A DNA stretch of 5,402 nucleotides, from NCBI GenBank assembly GCA_902797565.1, contig CADBTO010000038.1, positions 1 through 5,402 on the forward strand. Reading direction: 5' to 3'. The notes under the pieces were generated by a model. That model was given only the letters and a program-made list of their open reading frames with translations. It had not been told where the DNA came from and ran no database searches. Below are positions 1 through 5,402 of this stretch, in pieces. The stretch comes from an uncultured Lachnospiraceae bacterium. Its GTDB lineage: Bacteria > Bacillota > Clostridia > Lachnospirales > Lachnospiraceae. Numbering within the stretch: position 1 is the first letter of the stretch; the number at the start of each line of letters is the position of its first letter. Both the position numbers and the translations under genes were made by a program.

Positions 1-649
1 CAAGCACCTGGCGGATATGCTGCTCCACAAACGGATAATGCGTACAGCCCAGCACAACGGCATCAATGACGCCGCCCCGGTATTCCCGCAGCAGCCCTTC
101 CAGAAATGCGCGCACCTCCTGGGACTGTGCCTTGCCGCTCTCCACATATTCCATCAGCCCCGGACAGGGCAGTGGGATAATGTCTGCAAGATCCTCGTAT
201 TTTGCAAGAAGATTCCGGAATTTTTCCTCCCGGATCGTCATCGGCGTTGCCATGACAAGCACCCTGGGATGCTTCATAAAGAGGGACGCCGGCTTAATCG
301 CCGGTTCAATCCCCACCAGCGGCAATTCGGGATACATCTGCCGCAGCACCCGTACCGCCGCGCTGGTTGCCGTATTGCAGGCAATGACCACGCCCTTCGC
401 GCCCCGCTCCAGAAACCCCTGCACATGGGAGATAGTCAGCTGGCGCACTTCCTCTGTCGTTTTTGTTCCATAAGGCGCATGCCTGGAATCCCCGTAATAC
501 AGGAAATCCTCCTGCGGCATATACTGCACCAGCTTTTTCAGGACGGAGATGCCCCCCATCCCCGAATCAAACACAGCAACCGGCGCATCCGCCTGCCGGC
601 TTCCCGCCCCGGTTTCTGTGTCTTCTTCTTCATTCACTTCTGCTTCCAT
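1..649 (-). CDS. murI: Glutamate racemase MurI, 3' end cut off by window edge
   Basis: Cofactor-independent racemase interconverting L- and D-glutamate in the cytoplasm; D-Glu is the second residue of the peptidoglycan stem peptide. The 216 visible codons show the family motifs in order: VFDSGMGG at residues 26-33 (D28 and S29 bind substrate), YYGDSRHAPYG at 51-61, ACNTATSA at 90-97 with catalytic C91, and GCTHYPF at 201-207 with the second catalytic cysteine C202 and H204. The family is usually about 265-275 residues, so roughly the last 60-80 are missing to the left. The start is fixed: the ATG at 649-647 is preceded directly by an in-frame TAG (the ddl stop), and the next Met (residue 31) would remove D28. 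The first 22 residues form an acidic, Gly/Ala-containing extension ahead of the usual start of the fold. It is the last visible gene of the operon, with no gap after ddl. Family assignment is secure. Confidence 0.96.
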   Translation of the reverse strand, partial: MEAEVNEEEDTETGAGSRQADAPVAVFDSGMGGISVLKKLVQYMPQEDFLYYGDSRHAPYGTKTTEEVRQLTISHVQGFLERGAKGVVIACNTATSAAVRVLRQMYPELPLVGIEPAIKPASLFMKHPRVLVMATPMTIREEKFRNLLAKYEDLADIIPLPCPGLMEYVESGKAQSQEVRAFLEGLLREYRGGVIDAVVLGCTHYPFVEQHIRQVL

Positions 650-1855
650 CTATTTCACGCCCTTTGTCCCGGAAAACGCGTTTTCATTCAAAATATTCGT
701 ATCAAAGGTATAGGTTGTATTTTCCTCGCGCCTTGCCCTGCGCACCGCCATCTGGATCAGCTGGTCCAAAAGCTCGCCATACGGCACGCCCGTCGGCTCC
801 CAGAGATAAAACGACAGGGAACCGGGGATCGTGTTGATCTCATTGAAATACAGCGCGTCTGTTTCTTCGTCGATCATAAAGTCTATCCTTGCCACGCCGC
901 TGCAGCCGAATGCCTTGAACGCACGCAGCGCGTATTCCTGGATCTCCTTCGTCCGCTCGGGTGAAAGGTCTGCCGGAATTTTCCGCTGCACGCTCGCCAT
1001 CCCGGCACTCTTCGTCCCGCCTCCGGACTTGGAGCCGCCTTTGGAACCGCCGCCGGACATATATTTGTCCTCATAACTCAGGATATCCTTAGAATGGAAC
1101 GGCTCTTCCAGAATCGAAGCCTTTGCGCCGTTCTCATCGCCCAGAACAGAGCAGTTGATCTCTTTGAGCGCCGTAATTGCCTTCTCCGCAAGGATGGTGC
1201 AGGAATATTTGAAGGCGTCGTCCACGGAATCGATCAGCTCGTCCCGGTTCTTTGCCACGGAAATCCCCACCGAAGAGCCGCTGTTGACCGGCTTGATGAT
1301 GACCGGATAGCCCAGCTTGTTTTCAATTTGAGAAATCAGATTGTCCAGATTTTCATAATCCTGTACCGTATACGCATAACCCGGCAGCACCGGAATATCA
1401 TTGTCTTTCAGCACCGCCTTGGAGAGGTACTTGTCCATCCCGATCGCGGATGCGCAGACATCACAGCCCGCAAACGGCACGCCGACCGTCTTCAGGTATC
1501 CCTGCAGGCTCCCGTCCTCCACATTCGTCCCATGTACCACAGGCAGCGCCACATCCACAATCTGGTCTTTCATCCCGCCAAACAGCTTTTTGGGATAGGG
1601 CACAAGATGCACCTCGCCCGCTTCTTTGACCCAGACCACACGCTGGGATTTTTCCAGCAGGTTTTTGATATTCTTGTATGATTCAATATTGCCGACCTCG
1701 TCCCCCACATAGAACTCGTTCTCTTTGGTCAGATAGACAGGAAAGGCATCATATTTTTCCGCATCGATCGACTGGAGCGCCTGGATGCCGGAAATGACTG
1801 ACACCTCATGCTCCACGCTCCGCCCTCCAAAAATCACTGCAACTCTGGTTTTCAT
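650..1855 (-). CDS. ddl: D-alanine--D-alanine ligase (Ddl)
   Basis: Cytoplasmic ATP-grasp enzyme joining two D-alanines into the dipeptide that MurF adds to the peptidoglycan precursor. It has 401 residues; typical Ddl are about 305-370. Visible motifs: GGRSVEHEVS at 10-19 (E15 is the equivalent of E. coli DdlB Glu15); HGTNVEDGSLQG at 108-119; VIIKPVNSGSSVGIS at 185-199 (K188, and serines of the SSVG loop); YEDKY at 261-265; RIDF at 323-326; NEINTIPGS at 338-346 with metal ligands D325, E339 and N341. Y265 matches DdlB Tyr216, which favours D-Ala over D-Lac as the second substrate; this is inference. Two oddities: a Gly/Ser/Lys-rich insert at about 267-284, just after YEDKY, and a tail of about 25 residues at the C-terminus. 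In the first signature V112 stands where most Ddl have Gly. The start ATG has AGGAG 10 bases upstream. The family is certain; strict D-Ala-D-Ala specificity is likely. Confidence 0.97.
   Translation of the reverse strand: MKTRVAVIFGGRSVEHEVSVISGIQALQSIDAEKYDAFPVYLTKENEFYVGDEVGNIESYKNIKNLLEKSQRVVWVKEAGEVHLVPYPKKLFGGMKDQIVDVALPVVHGTNVEDGSLQGYLKTVGVPFAGCDVCASAIGMDKYLSKAVLKDNDIPVLPGYAYTVQDYENLDNLISQIENKLGYPVIIKPVNSGSSVGISVAKNRDELIDSVDDAFKYSCTILAEKAITALKEINCSVLGDENGAKASILEEPFHSKDILSYEDKYMSGGGSKGGSKSGGGTKSAGMASVQRKIPADLSPERTKEIQEYALRAFKAFGCSGVARIDFMIDEETDALYFNEINTIPGSLSFYLWEPTGVPYGELLDQLIQMAVRRARREENTTYTFDTNILNENAFSGTKGVK
660..665 (-). promoter_or_regulatory. Weak ribosome binding site of murI within the end of ddl
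   Basis: AAAGGG on the minus strand lies ten bases before the murI ATG, inside the last ddl codons. It is weaker than the other sites in this operon. Because the murI ATG follows the ddl TAG with no gap, murI is probably also translated by ribosomes that have just finished ddl. Confidence 0.45.
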
Positions 1856-1865
1856 CCTCGTTATT

Positions 1866-1870
1866 CTCCT
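1866..1870 (-). promoter_or_regulatory. Ribosome binding site of ddl
   Basis: AGGAG on the minus strand lies ten bases before the ddl ATG at 1855, within the 45-base gap after the MurF-type gene. This is the longest gap in the window. It carries no convincing hairpin or promoter boxes. Confidence 0.7.
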
Positions 1871-1900
1871 AATATGCTAATACACGACTCCCGTATGCCT

Positions 1901-3541
1901 TTAATACTGATCCGGCAGGTCGTTTTCCAACAGGATATATTTGTGTCCCTCATCCGAGATGCTGTATGCCTGATCCAGGGCACCCTGCAGGTCGTCAAAG
2001 ACAAACAGCCTGCCCGGATGGAAGCCGTGTTCCAGGGCTCCGCGCCGGATCGGTTCGGTATGCTTCTCGCCGACCAGCAGGATATAATCCACATTCTCTG
2101 CGGCATACACCCCAAACTGGTAATTGTATTCGTCTTCTTTCTCTCCCAGCTCCACCATCCCCGGCGTCACCAGGATGCGCACCCCGTCAAACAGGTGCAG
2201 CGTCTCCACAGCCGCCCTGGAACCCACCGGATTGGAATTGTATGCGTCGTCTATGATCGTGAGGTTCCCACGCTGGATCATCTCAAGCCGGTGCTTCACC
2301 GGTTCAATCCGCCGCACCGGCACTTTCAGCTTCGCAAGCGGCACACCCAGCCGGTTTGCGACTGCGATCGCGCCAACCACATTGATCACATTATGCCCGC
2401 CGATCAGCCGCATGGAAAAGTCCCCGGACTCCACTCCCGCTGCGGTTTTGCGGACAACCCGGAAAGACGTGCCCTGCGGGGACACCCGGATGTCCTCTGC
2501 CCGGTATTCCCCTTCTCCATCGCTTGCATACAGCACCATGTCCCGCTTGCCCGCATGCTTTTCGTGATTCGAAAGGATGTATTCGTTGTCCCCGTTGAGG
2601 AAGAGCATCCCCCCATCCGGCAGGGCATCAGCCAGTTCATATTTCGTGCTGATGATGTTTTCCATATTGAAAAATGTCTCAAGGTGCTGGGGCCCTATGG
2701 AGGTAATCACCCCGGCATGCGGATGCACGAAATCACAGATTTCCTTGATATCTCCAACGTGCCGCGCCCCCATTTCGCACAGGAAGATCTCATACGAAGG
2801 CAGAAGGCCTTCCCGGATGGTCCGCACCACGCCCATCGGCGTATTGAAGCTTTCCGGCGTGATCAGCACATTGAAGCTGTCCGAAAGCAGGGTATCCAGA
2901 TAATATTTGACGCTGGTCTTCCCATAGCTGCCCGTAATGCCCACGATCTTCAGTCCCGGCACAGACGCAAGCCTGCGTTTCGCGTCGTTGATATAATGCT
3001 GGCTGATTCCCGCTTCGATCGGATGGTTGATCGTATTGCAAAGCGGCACGATGACCGGGAGCAGCGCCGTATAGATTCCCAGGATGCCCAGACAAAAACG
3101 AAACCGCATGAGCAGGGCACTTGCAGAAAGCTCTTTCTGCCCGAAACACACAAACAGGATCCATACCAGGGCACAGATGAGGACAAACAGCGCAAACACC
3201 GATGCCACCAGCCGCTTCACCCTTGCGGTGAACACCAGTTTCTTCTTCTGGTTCGTTGTCCGCTTCAGGCTGGCATAGTTGATCCAGATAATGCCCGCCG
3301 CCAGAATCCCCAGTATCCCGCCAGCCAGCCAGTTCAAAAACAGCCCGGCACTTGCCAGAAGAACCAGCAGGATCCTCTGCCTCTGCTGGTTTTCCGCCTT
3401 CTTCCGCCACACGGCAAACTCATCGTTTTTGTATCCGTTCAGCTGGAACATATGCAAATTGTAATGCAGCACCAGCCAAAACGCCGGCACCATCACGACA
3501 AGGCCCAGAATCAAACACCCCGCCTGCACCCATTCTATCAT
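1901..3541 (-). CDS. Membrane-anchored MurF-type Mur ligase
   Basis: Probable UDP-MurNAc-tripeptide--D-alanyl-D-alanine ligase, the ATP-dependent step adding D-Ala-D-Ala. The C-terminal ~350 residues are a Mur ligase core (numbered from the ATG, 546 aa): P-loop GITGSYGKTS 201-210 (K208, T209), EMGARHVGDI 256-265 (metal-binding E256), SIGPQHLE 281-288, K300 at the carbamylated-lysine position, GGHNVINVV 381-389, DDAYNSNP 431-438, then a C-terminal domain with TPGMVELGE. Residues 1-170 hold about five hydrophobic helices (near 5-27, 56-73, 74-91, 112-133, 150-170) with basic loops between helices 1/2 and 3/4. That predicts a cytoplasmic catalytic domain. The usual N-terminal UDP-substrate domain is not recognisable. 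An in-frame GTG at 3556 could extend it by five residues, but GGAG lies 7 bases before the ATG at 3541, so I prefer ATG. Position next to ddl supports the MurF role. An alternative is a Mur ligase-like enzyme with a different, perhaps lipid-linked, substrate; I give no symbol for that reason. Confidence 0.9.
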   Translation of the reverse strand: MIEWVQAGCLILGLVVMVPAFWLVLHYNLHMFQLNGYKNDEFAVWRKKAENQQRQRILLVLLASAGLFLNWLAGGILGILAAGIIWINYASLKRTTNQKKKLVFTARVKRLVASVFALFVLICALVWILFVCFGQKELSASALLMRFRFCLGILGIYTALLPVIVPLCNTINHPIEAGISQHYINDAKRRLASVPGLKIVGITGSYGKTSVKYYLDTLLSDSFNVLITPESFNTPMGVVRTIREGLLPSYEIFLCEMGARHVGDIKEICDFVHPHAGVITSIGPQHLETFFNMENIISTKYELADALPDGGMLFLNGDNEYILSNHEKHAGKRDMVLYASDGEGEYRAEDIRVSPQGTSFRVVRKTAAGVESGDFSMRLIGGHNVINVVGAIAVANRLGVPLAKLKVPVRRIEPVKHRLEMIQRGNLTIIDDAYNSNPVGSRAAVETLHLFDGVRILVTPGMVELGEKEDEYNYQFGVYAAENVDYILLVGEKHTEPIRRGALEHGFHPGRLFVFDDLQGALDQAYSISDEGHKYILLENDLPDQY

Positions 3542-3548
3542 CTTGCTT

Positions 3549-3552
3549 CTCC
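3549..3552 (-). promoter_or_regulatory. Ribosome binding site deciding the MurF-type start
   Basis: The minus strand reads GGAG, then seven bases, then ATG at 3541. The in-frame GTG at 3556 has only a weak, badly placed purine run before it. This favours the ATG and leaves an 18-base gap after the hydrolase stop (TAG at 3562-3560). Confidence 0.7.
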
Positions 3553-3559
3553 ACACACC

Positions 3560-4354
3560 CTAAAGCTCAAAATACGCCTTCATAATATTCTGGAATACCA
3601 CCGGCTGATCCAGAAACGAGAAATGGCCTGCATTTTTGATCACCGCCAGCCCGCTCCCCGGAATCAGTGCTTCCATCTTCTGCCCGTCCGAAAGCGGTGT
3701 TGCCGTGTCCCGGTCGCCCCAGACCAGCAGCGTATCCTGCCTGATCTTCGGCATCTTCTCCTGCAGATCCTCATTGACCGCCGCCACGAGGCATTCGCGC
3801 ATCCGCGGGCTTGCCGCCCGGTAATCCGCAGACCCCTGCTTGCTGCGCCATTCGTCGATCGGCGCCCGAAACAGGGCATACATCACAGGATTTGCAAAGA
3901 GCGCGCGCAGCCGCTTGTACCGCCGTGTCTTTGCCTCCTGCTGCTTCGTCCGCACCGGCATGACGCCTGCAGCGTCCACCAGGACAATCCGATTGATCGA
4001 AAACGGTAAGGTTTTTGGATCCCGTGATGCCAGATGGATAATGACCCGCCCACCGTATGAGTGTCCCATGAGGGTGGTTTTTTTAATGCCCATCTCCTGC
4101 ATGAATTTCACAAACCAGTCCGCGAAATCACCGGGCGCCCAACGCTCTTTCGGTTCATCCGAATCCCCGAAGCCCGGAAAATTGAAGCGCACCACCCGGT
4201 ATTTCCCGCTCGCTGCCAGAAGCTGGGCGATCTGCGCATAGACCTGGAGCGTTGTGCCCCAGCCCTGGAGAATGACCACATCCTCTTTGCCGGCCGCATC
4301 CTCTCCCCCGTCGATCTGTACTTTCACCTGATATCCGTCAATGTCCTTCGTCAT
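3560..4354 (-). CDS. Alpha/beta-fold hydrolase, substrate unknown
   Basis: A 264-residue single-domain alpha/beta hydrolase, the usual size for the family. Visible elements: LQGWG at 29-33 in the oxyanion-hole position, FPGFGDSD at 59-66, nucleophile elbow GHSYGG at 97-102 with S99, WGDRDTATP at 212-220 with the probable acid D216 (or D214), and NAGHF at 241-245 with catalytic H244. The triad is therefore intact and the protein should be active. There is no signal peptide or membrane segment, so it is probably cytoplasmic. A basic stretch, residues about 136-150 (rich in K and R), leads into the lid region at about 150-195. The ATG start lies inside metF, a 17-base overlap, and is preceded by AAAGGAG with a 7-base spacer. 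The motifs do not reveal the substrate: an esterase, thioesterase, amidase or C-C hydrolase are all possible. Its place between metF and cell-wall genes suggests, but does not show, a housekeeping role. Confidence 0.93.
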   Translation of the reverse strand: MTKDIDGYQVKVQIDGGEDAAGKEDVVILQGWGTTLQVYAQIAQLLAASGKYRVVRFNFPGFGDSDEPKERWAPGDFADWFVKFMQEMGIKKTTLMGHSYGGRVIIHLASRDPKTLPFSINRIVLVDAAGVMPVRTKQQEAKTRRYKRLRALFANPVMYALFRAPIDEWRSKQGSADYRAASPRMRECLVAAVNEDLQEKMPKIRQDTLLVWGDRDTATPLSDGQKMEALIPGSGLAVIKNAGHFSFLDQPVVFQNIMKAYFEL

Positions 4355-5252
4355 GGACGCTCTCCTTTGCCGCTTCCCGTTTGAAAATCGTCCCCAGGTT
4401 CTCCAGGATCGCGCGTGCCACTCCCGGCTTGTTCATCGTATACACATGGATATGTTTGATCCCATTCGCGATCAGATCTATGATCTGCTCCGACGCGTAG
4501 ATGATGCCTGCCTGCTTCATCGCAGCCGGATCGTCCCCGAACATATCCACCATCGCCTTGAATCTGGGCGGAATAATACAGCCGGACAATTCTACCGAAC
4601 GCTGCATCATCACCCGGCTTGTCACCGGCATAATCCCCGCCGTAACCGGAACCAGTACGCCCGCTTCCCGCAAACGATAGAGATAATTATAGAAGACCGA
4701 ATTATCAAAAAACATCTGCGTTGTCAAAAACTGGCAGCCGGCATCCACCTTCGCCTTCAGCATCCGGATATCTTCATCCTTGCTCGCAGCCTCCGGATGC
4801 TTCTCCGGATAGCAGGCGCCTCCGATGCAGGCCTCCGGATAAATCTCCCGGATCGCCTGGATCAGGTCCGTGGCATGGACAAAACTGGCGTCCCCCGGAA
4901 ACTCCATGTCCCGCGGAATGTCCCCCCGCAGTGCCAGAATGTTCTCAATTCCCGCTTCTTTCAACGCATGGATCTGCCCCTCGATCGTGGCACGGTTGGA
5001 ACTGATGCAGGTCAGGTGGGACAGCGCCGGAATCCCCGCTTCCTTAATCTCACGGGAAATCCCCAGCGTATGCGCGGACGTACCGCCCCCCGCCCCGTAT
5101 GTACAGCTGATATAGCTTGGAGCAAGCCTCGTGATCTCCCGCACTGCCTCCGCCACGCTTTCAAATGCCGCATCTGTTTTCGGCGGAAAGACCTCCATCG
5201 AAATCGTGACGCGATCCTGGTTCAGAATATCTATAATTTTCATGGTTTTCAT
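4338..5252 (-). CDS. metF: 5,10-methylenetetrahydrofolate reductase (MetF)
   Basis: Flavoprotein of 304 residues that reduces 5,10-methylene-THF to 5-methyl-THF, the methyl donor for methionine synthesis. The length matches bacterial MetF, a single FAD-binding TIM barrel without the eukaryotic regulatory domain. Visible family motifs: SMEVFPPK at 18-25 with catalytic E20, CTYGAGGGT at 50-58, SHLTC at 78-82, NILALRGDIP at 104-113 with D111 (equivalent to the conserved Asp120 of E. coli MetF near the flavin), GGACYPEKHPEA at 144-155, and TTQMFFD at 177-183. The C-terminus ends with the usual GIKHIHVYTMN at 264-274 plus a charged tail. The chosen start at 5252 overlaps the upstream stop as ATGA. 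A second in-frame ATG at 5243 has GAAGG 9 bases upstream and would give 301 residues; it is a serious alternative. The 3' end overlaps the hydrolase gene by 17 bases. Confidence 0.97.
   Translation of the reverse strand: MKTMKIIDILNQDRVTISMEVFPPKTDAAFESVAEAVREITRLAPSYISCTYGAGGGTSAHTLGISREIKEAGIPALSHLTCISSNRATIEGQIHALKEAGIENILALRGDIPRDMEFPGDASFVHATDLIQAIREIYPEACIGGACYPEKHPEAASKDEDIRMLKAKVDAGCQFLTTQMFFDNSVFYNYLYRLREAGVLVPVTAGIMPVTSRVMMQRSVELSGCIIPPRFKAMVDMFGDDPAAMKQAGIIYASEQIIDLIANGIKHIHVYTMNKPGVARAILENLGTIFKREAAKESVHDEGH
4362..4368 (-). promoter_or_regulatory. Ribosome binding site of the hydrolase gene, inside metF
   Basis: The minus strand reads AAAGGAG followed by seven bases and the ATG at 4354. 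This is a near-ideal Shine-Dalgarno sequence lying within the last codons of metF. It fixes the hydrolase start despite the 17-base overlap of the two genes. Confidence 0.8.
5249..5252 (-). promoter_or_regulatory. ATGA stop/start overlap coupling upstream gene to metF
   Basis: On the minus strand the TGA that ends the upstream fragment shares bases with the first ATG of metF. Such four-base overlaps commonly allow terminating ribosomes to restart on the next gene. It supports 5252 as the metF start, although GAAGG directly before it is better spaced (9 bases) for the second ATG at 5243. A GGAG lies 11 bases before the first ATG. Confidence 0.65.
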
Positions 5253-5402
5253 CCTTCACGCTGCTCCGCGCACAGCACGATAATCGCGTGCTCCGGTGCA
5301 ACAAATTCCAAACGGTTTTCATAAATTCCGTGGTCAAAATCCTCAACCCGGATCCGGTCGCCGGACTTCTCCAGGAAGGTAATCTCATTCCAGGCATCCA
5401 CA
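5249..5402 (-). CDS. C-terminal fragment of an unrecognised protein
   Basis: One minus-strand frame is open from the right edge to a TGA at 5251-5249, giving 50 visible codons. The readable peptide begins VDAWNEITFLEKSGDRIRVE and ends IIVLCAEQREG before the stop. It has alternating charged and hydrophobic residues that suggest beta strands (RIRVEDF, RLEFVAP, AIIVLCA), with no membrane helix. I do not recognise the family and assign no function. Evidence that it is a real gene end is the ATGA overlap with the metF start, the same strand as all downstream genes, and plausible codon usage. The alternative minus-strand reading that starts with ATG at 5397 runs out of frame into metF and looks like a shadow. 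The rest of the gene lies to the right of this window. Confidence 0.7.
   Translation of the reverse strand, partial: VDAWNEITFLEKSGDRIRVEDFDHGIYENRLEFVAPEHAIIVLCAEQREG

Noticed and set aside
17..964. A 315-codon plus-strand frame opposite murI and the end of ddl
   Set aside because: The minus strand carries all glutamate racemase motifs in order over the same bases. The plus frame has no protein-like features.
1856..1900. Possible hairpin (ATAC/GTAT arms) between the MurF-type gene and ddl
   Set aside because: The stem is only about four or five pairs and is not followed by a U-run, so it is not a credible terminator or riboregulator.
1808..4009. A 733-codon open frame on the plus strand opposite the MurF-type gene and parts of its neighbours
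   Set aside because: It is antisense to three well-supported genes, its translation is rich in His, Pro, Arg and Gln with no recognisable motif, and such frames are expected opposite genes that avoid Leu-TTA/CTA and Ser-TCA codons.
4078..4084. Run of seven A's on the coding strand inside the hydrolase gene, a possible slippery site
   Set aside because: It encodes part of IKKTT in frame, does not fit a good tandem-slippage heptamer in this frame, and the gene continues intact on both sides.
4341..5324. A 327-codon plus-strand frame opposite metF
   Set aside because: Same kind of shadow: it is antisense to an unmistakable metF, has low-quality composition and no family motif.
5161..5397. A 78-codon minus-strand frame starting near the right edge
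   Set aside because: It runs out of frame through the metF start. The adjacent frame ending in TGA at 5249 overlaps metF as ATGA and reads as a more plausible protein end.

Overview
The window is a densely packed stretch of one bacterial operon. Every gene I can support lies on the minus strand, so transcription runs from position 5402 towards position 1. In transcription order it holds: the last 50 codons of an unrecognised gene; metF (methylenetetrahydrofolate reductase); an alpha/beta-fold hydrolase; a membrane-anchored MurF-type Mur ligase; ddl (D-alanine--D-alanine ligase); and the first 216 codons of murI (glutamate racemase), which runs off the left edge.

The junctions are tight: a 4-base ATGA overlap, a 17-base overlap, and gaps of 18, 45 and 0 bases. 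There is no promoter- or terminator-like structure inside the window, so all six genes are probably co-transcribed and partly translationally coupled. Both ends of the operon lie outside the window. No intergenic stretch reaches even 50 bases, and I see no RNA genes, mobile elements, CRISPR arrays or large DNA repeats.

Functionally, the left two thirds supply peptidoglycan precursors. MurI makes D-glutamate, Ddl makes D-Ala-D-Ala, and the MurF-type ligase would join D-Ala-D-Ala to the UDP-MurNAc-tripeptide. MetF belongs to one-carbon/methionine metabolism and has no direct link to this pathway. The hydrolase has no assignable substrate.

The protein features suggest a Gram-positive anaerobe of the Clostridia, most likely a Lachnospiraceae-like species with moderately high GC. 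The reasons are the MurF with an N-terminal membrane block, the Ddl with a Gly/Ser/Lys-rich loop and an HGTNVEDG motif, and strong GGAG-type ribosome binding sites. This is inference from remembered family traits, not from a search.

The most interesting points are the MurF-type protein, in which a predicted five-helix membrane region stands where the UDP-MurNAc-tripeptide-binding domain is expected, and the low-complexity Gly/Ser/Lys insert in the Ddl loop that should close over the active site. Neither amounts to a clearly new system, but both are testable.
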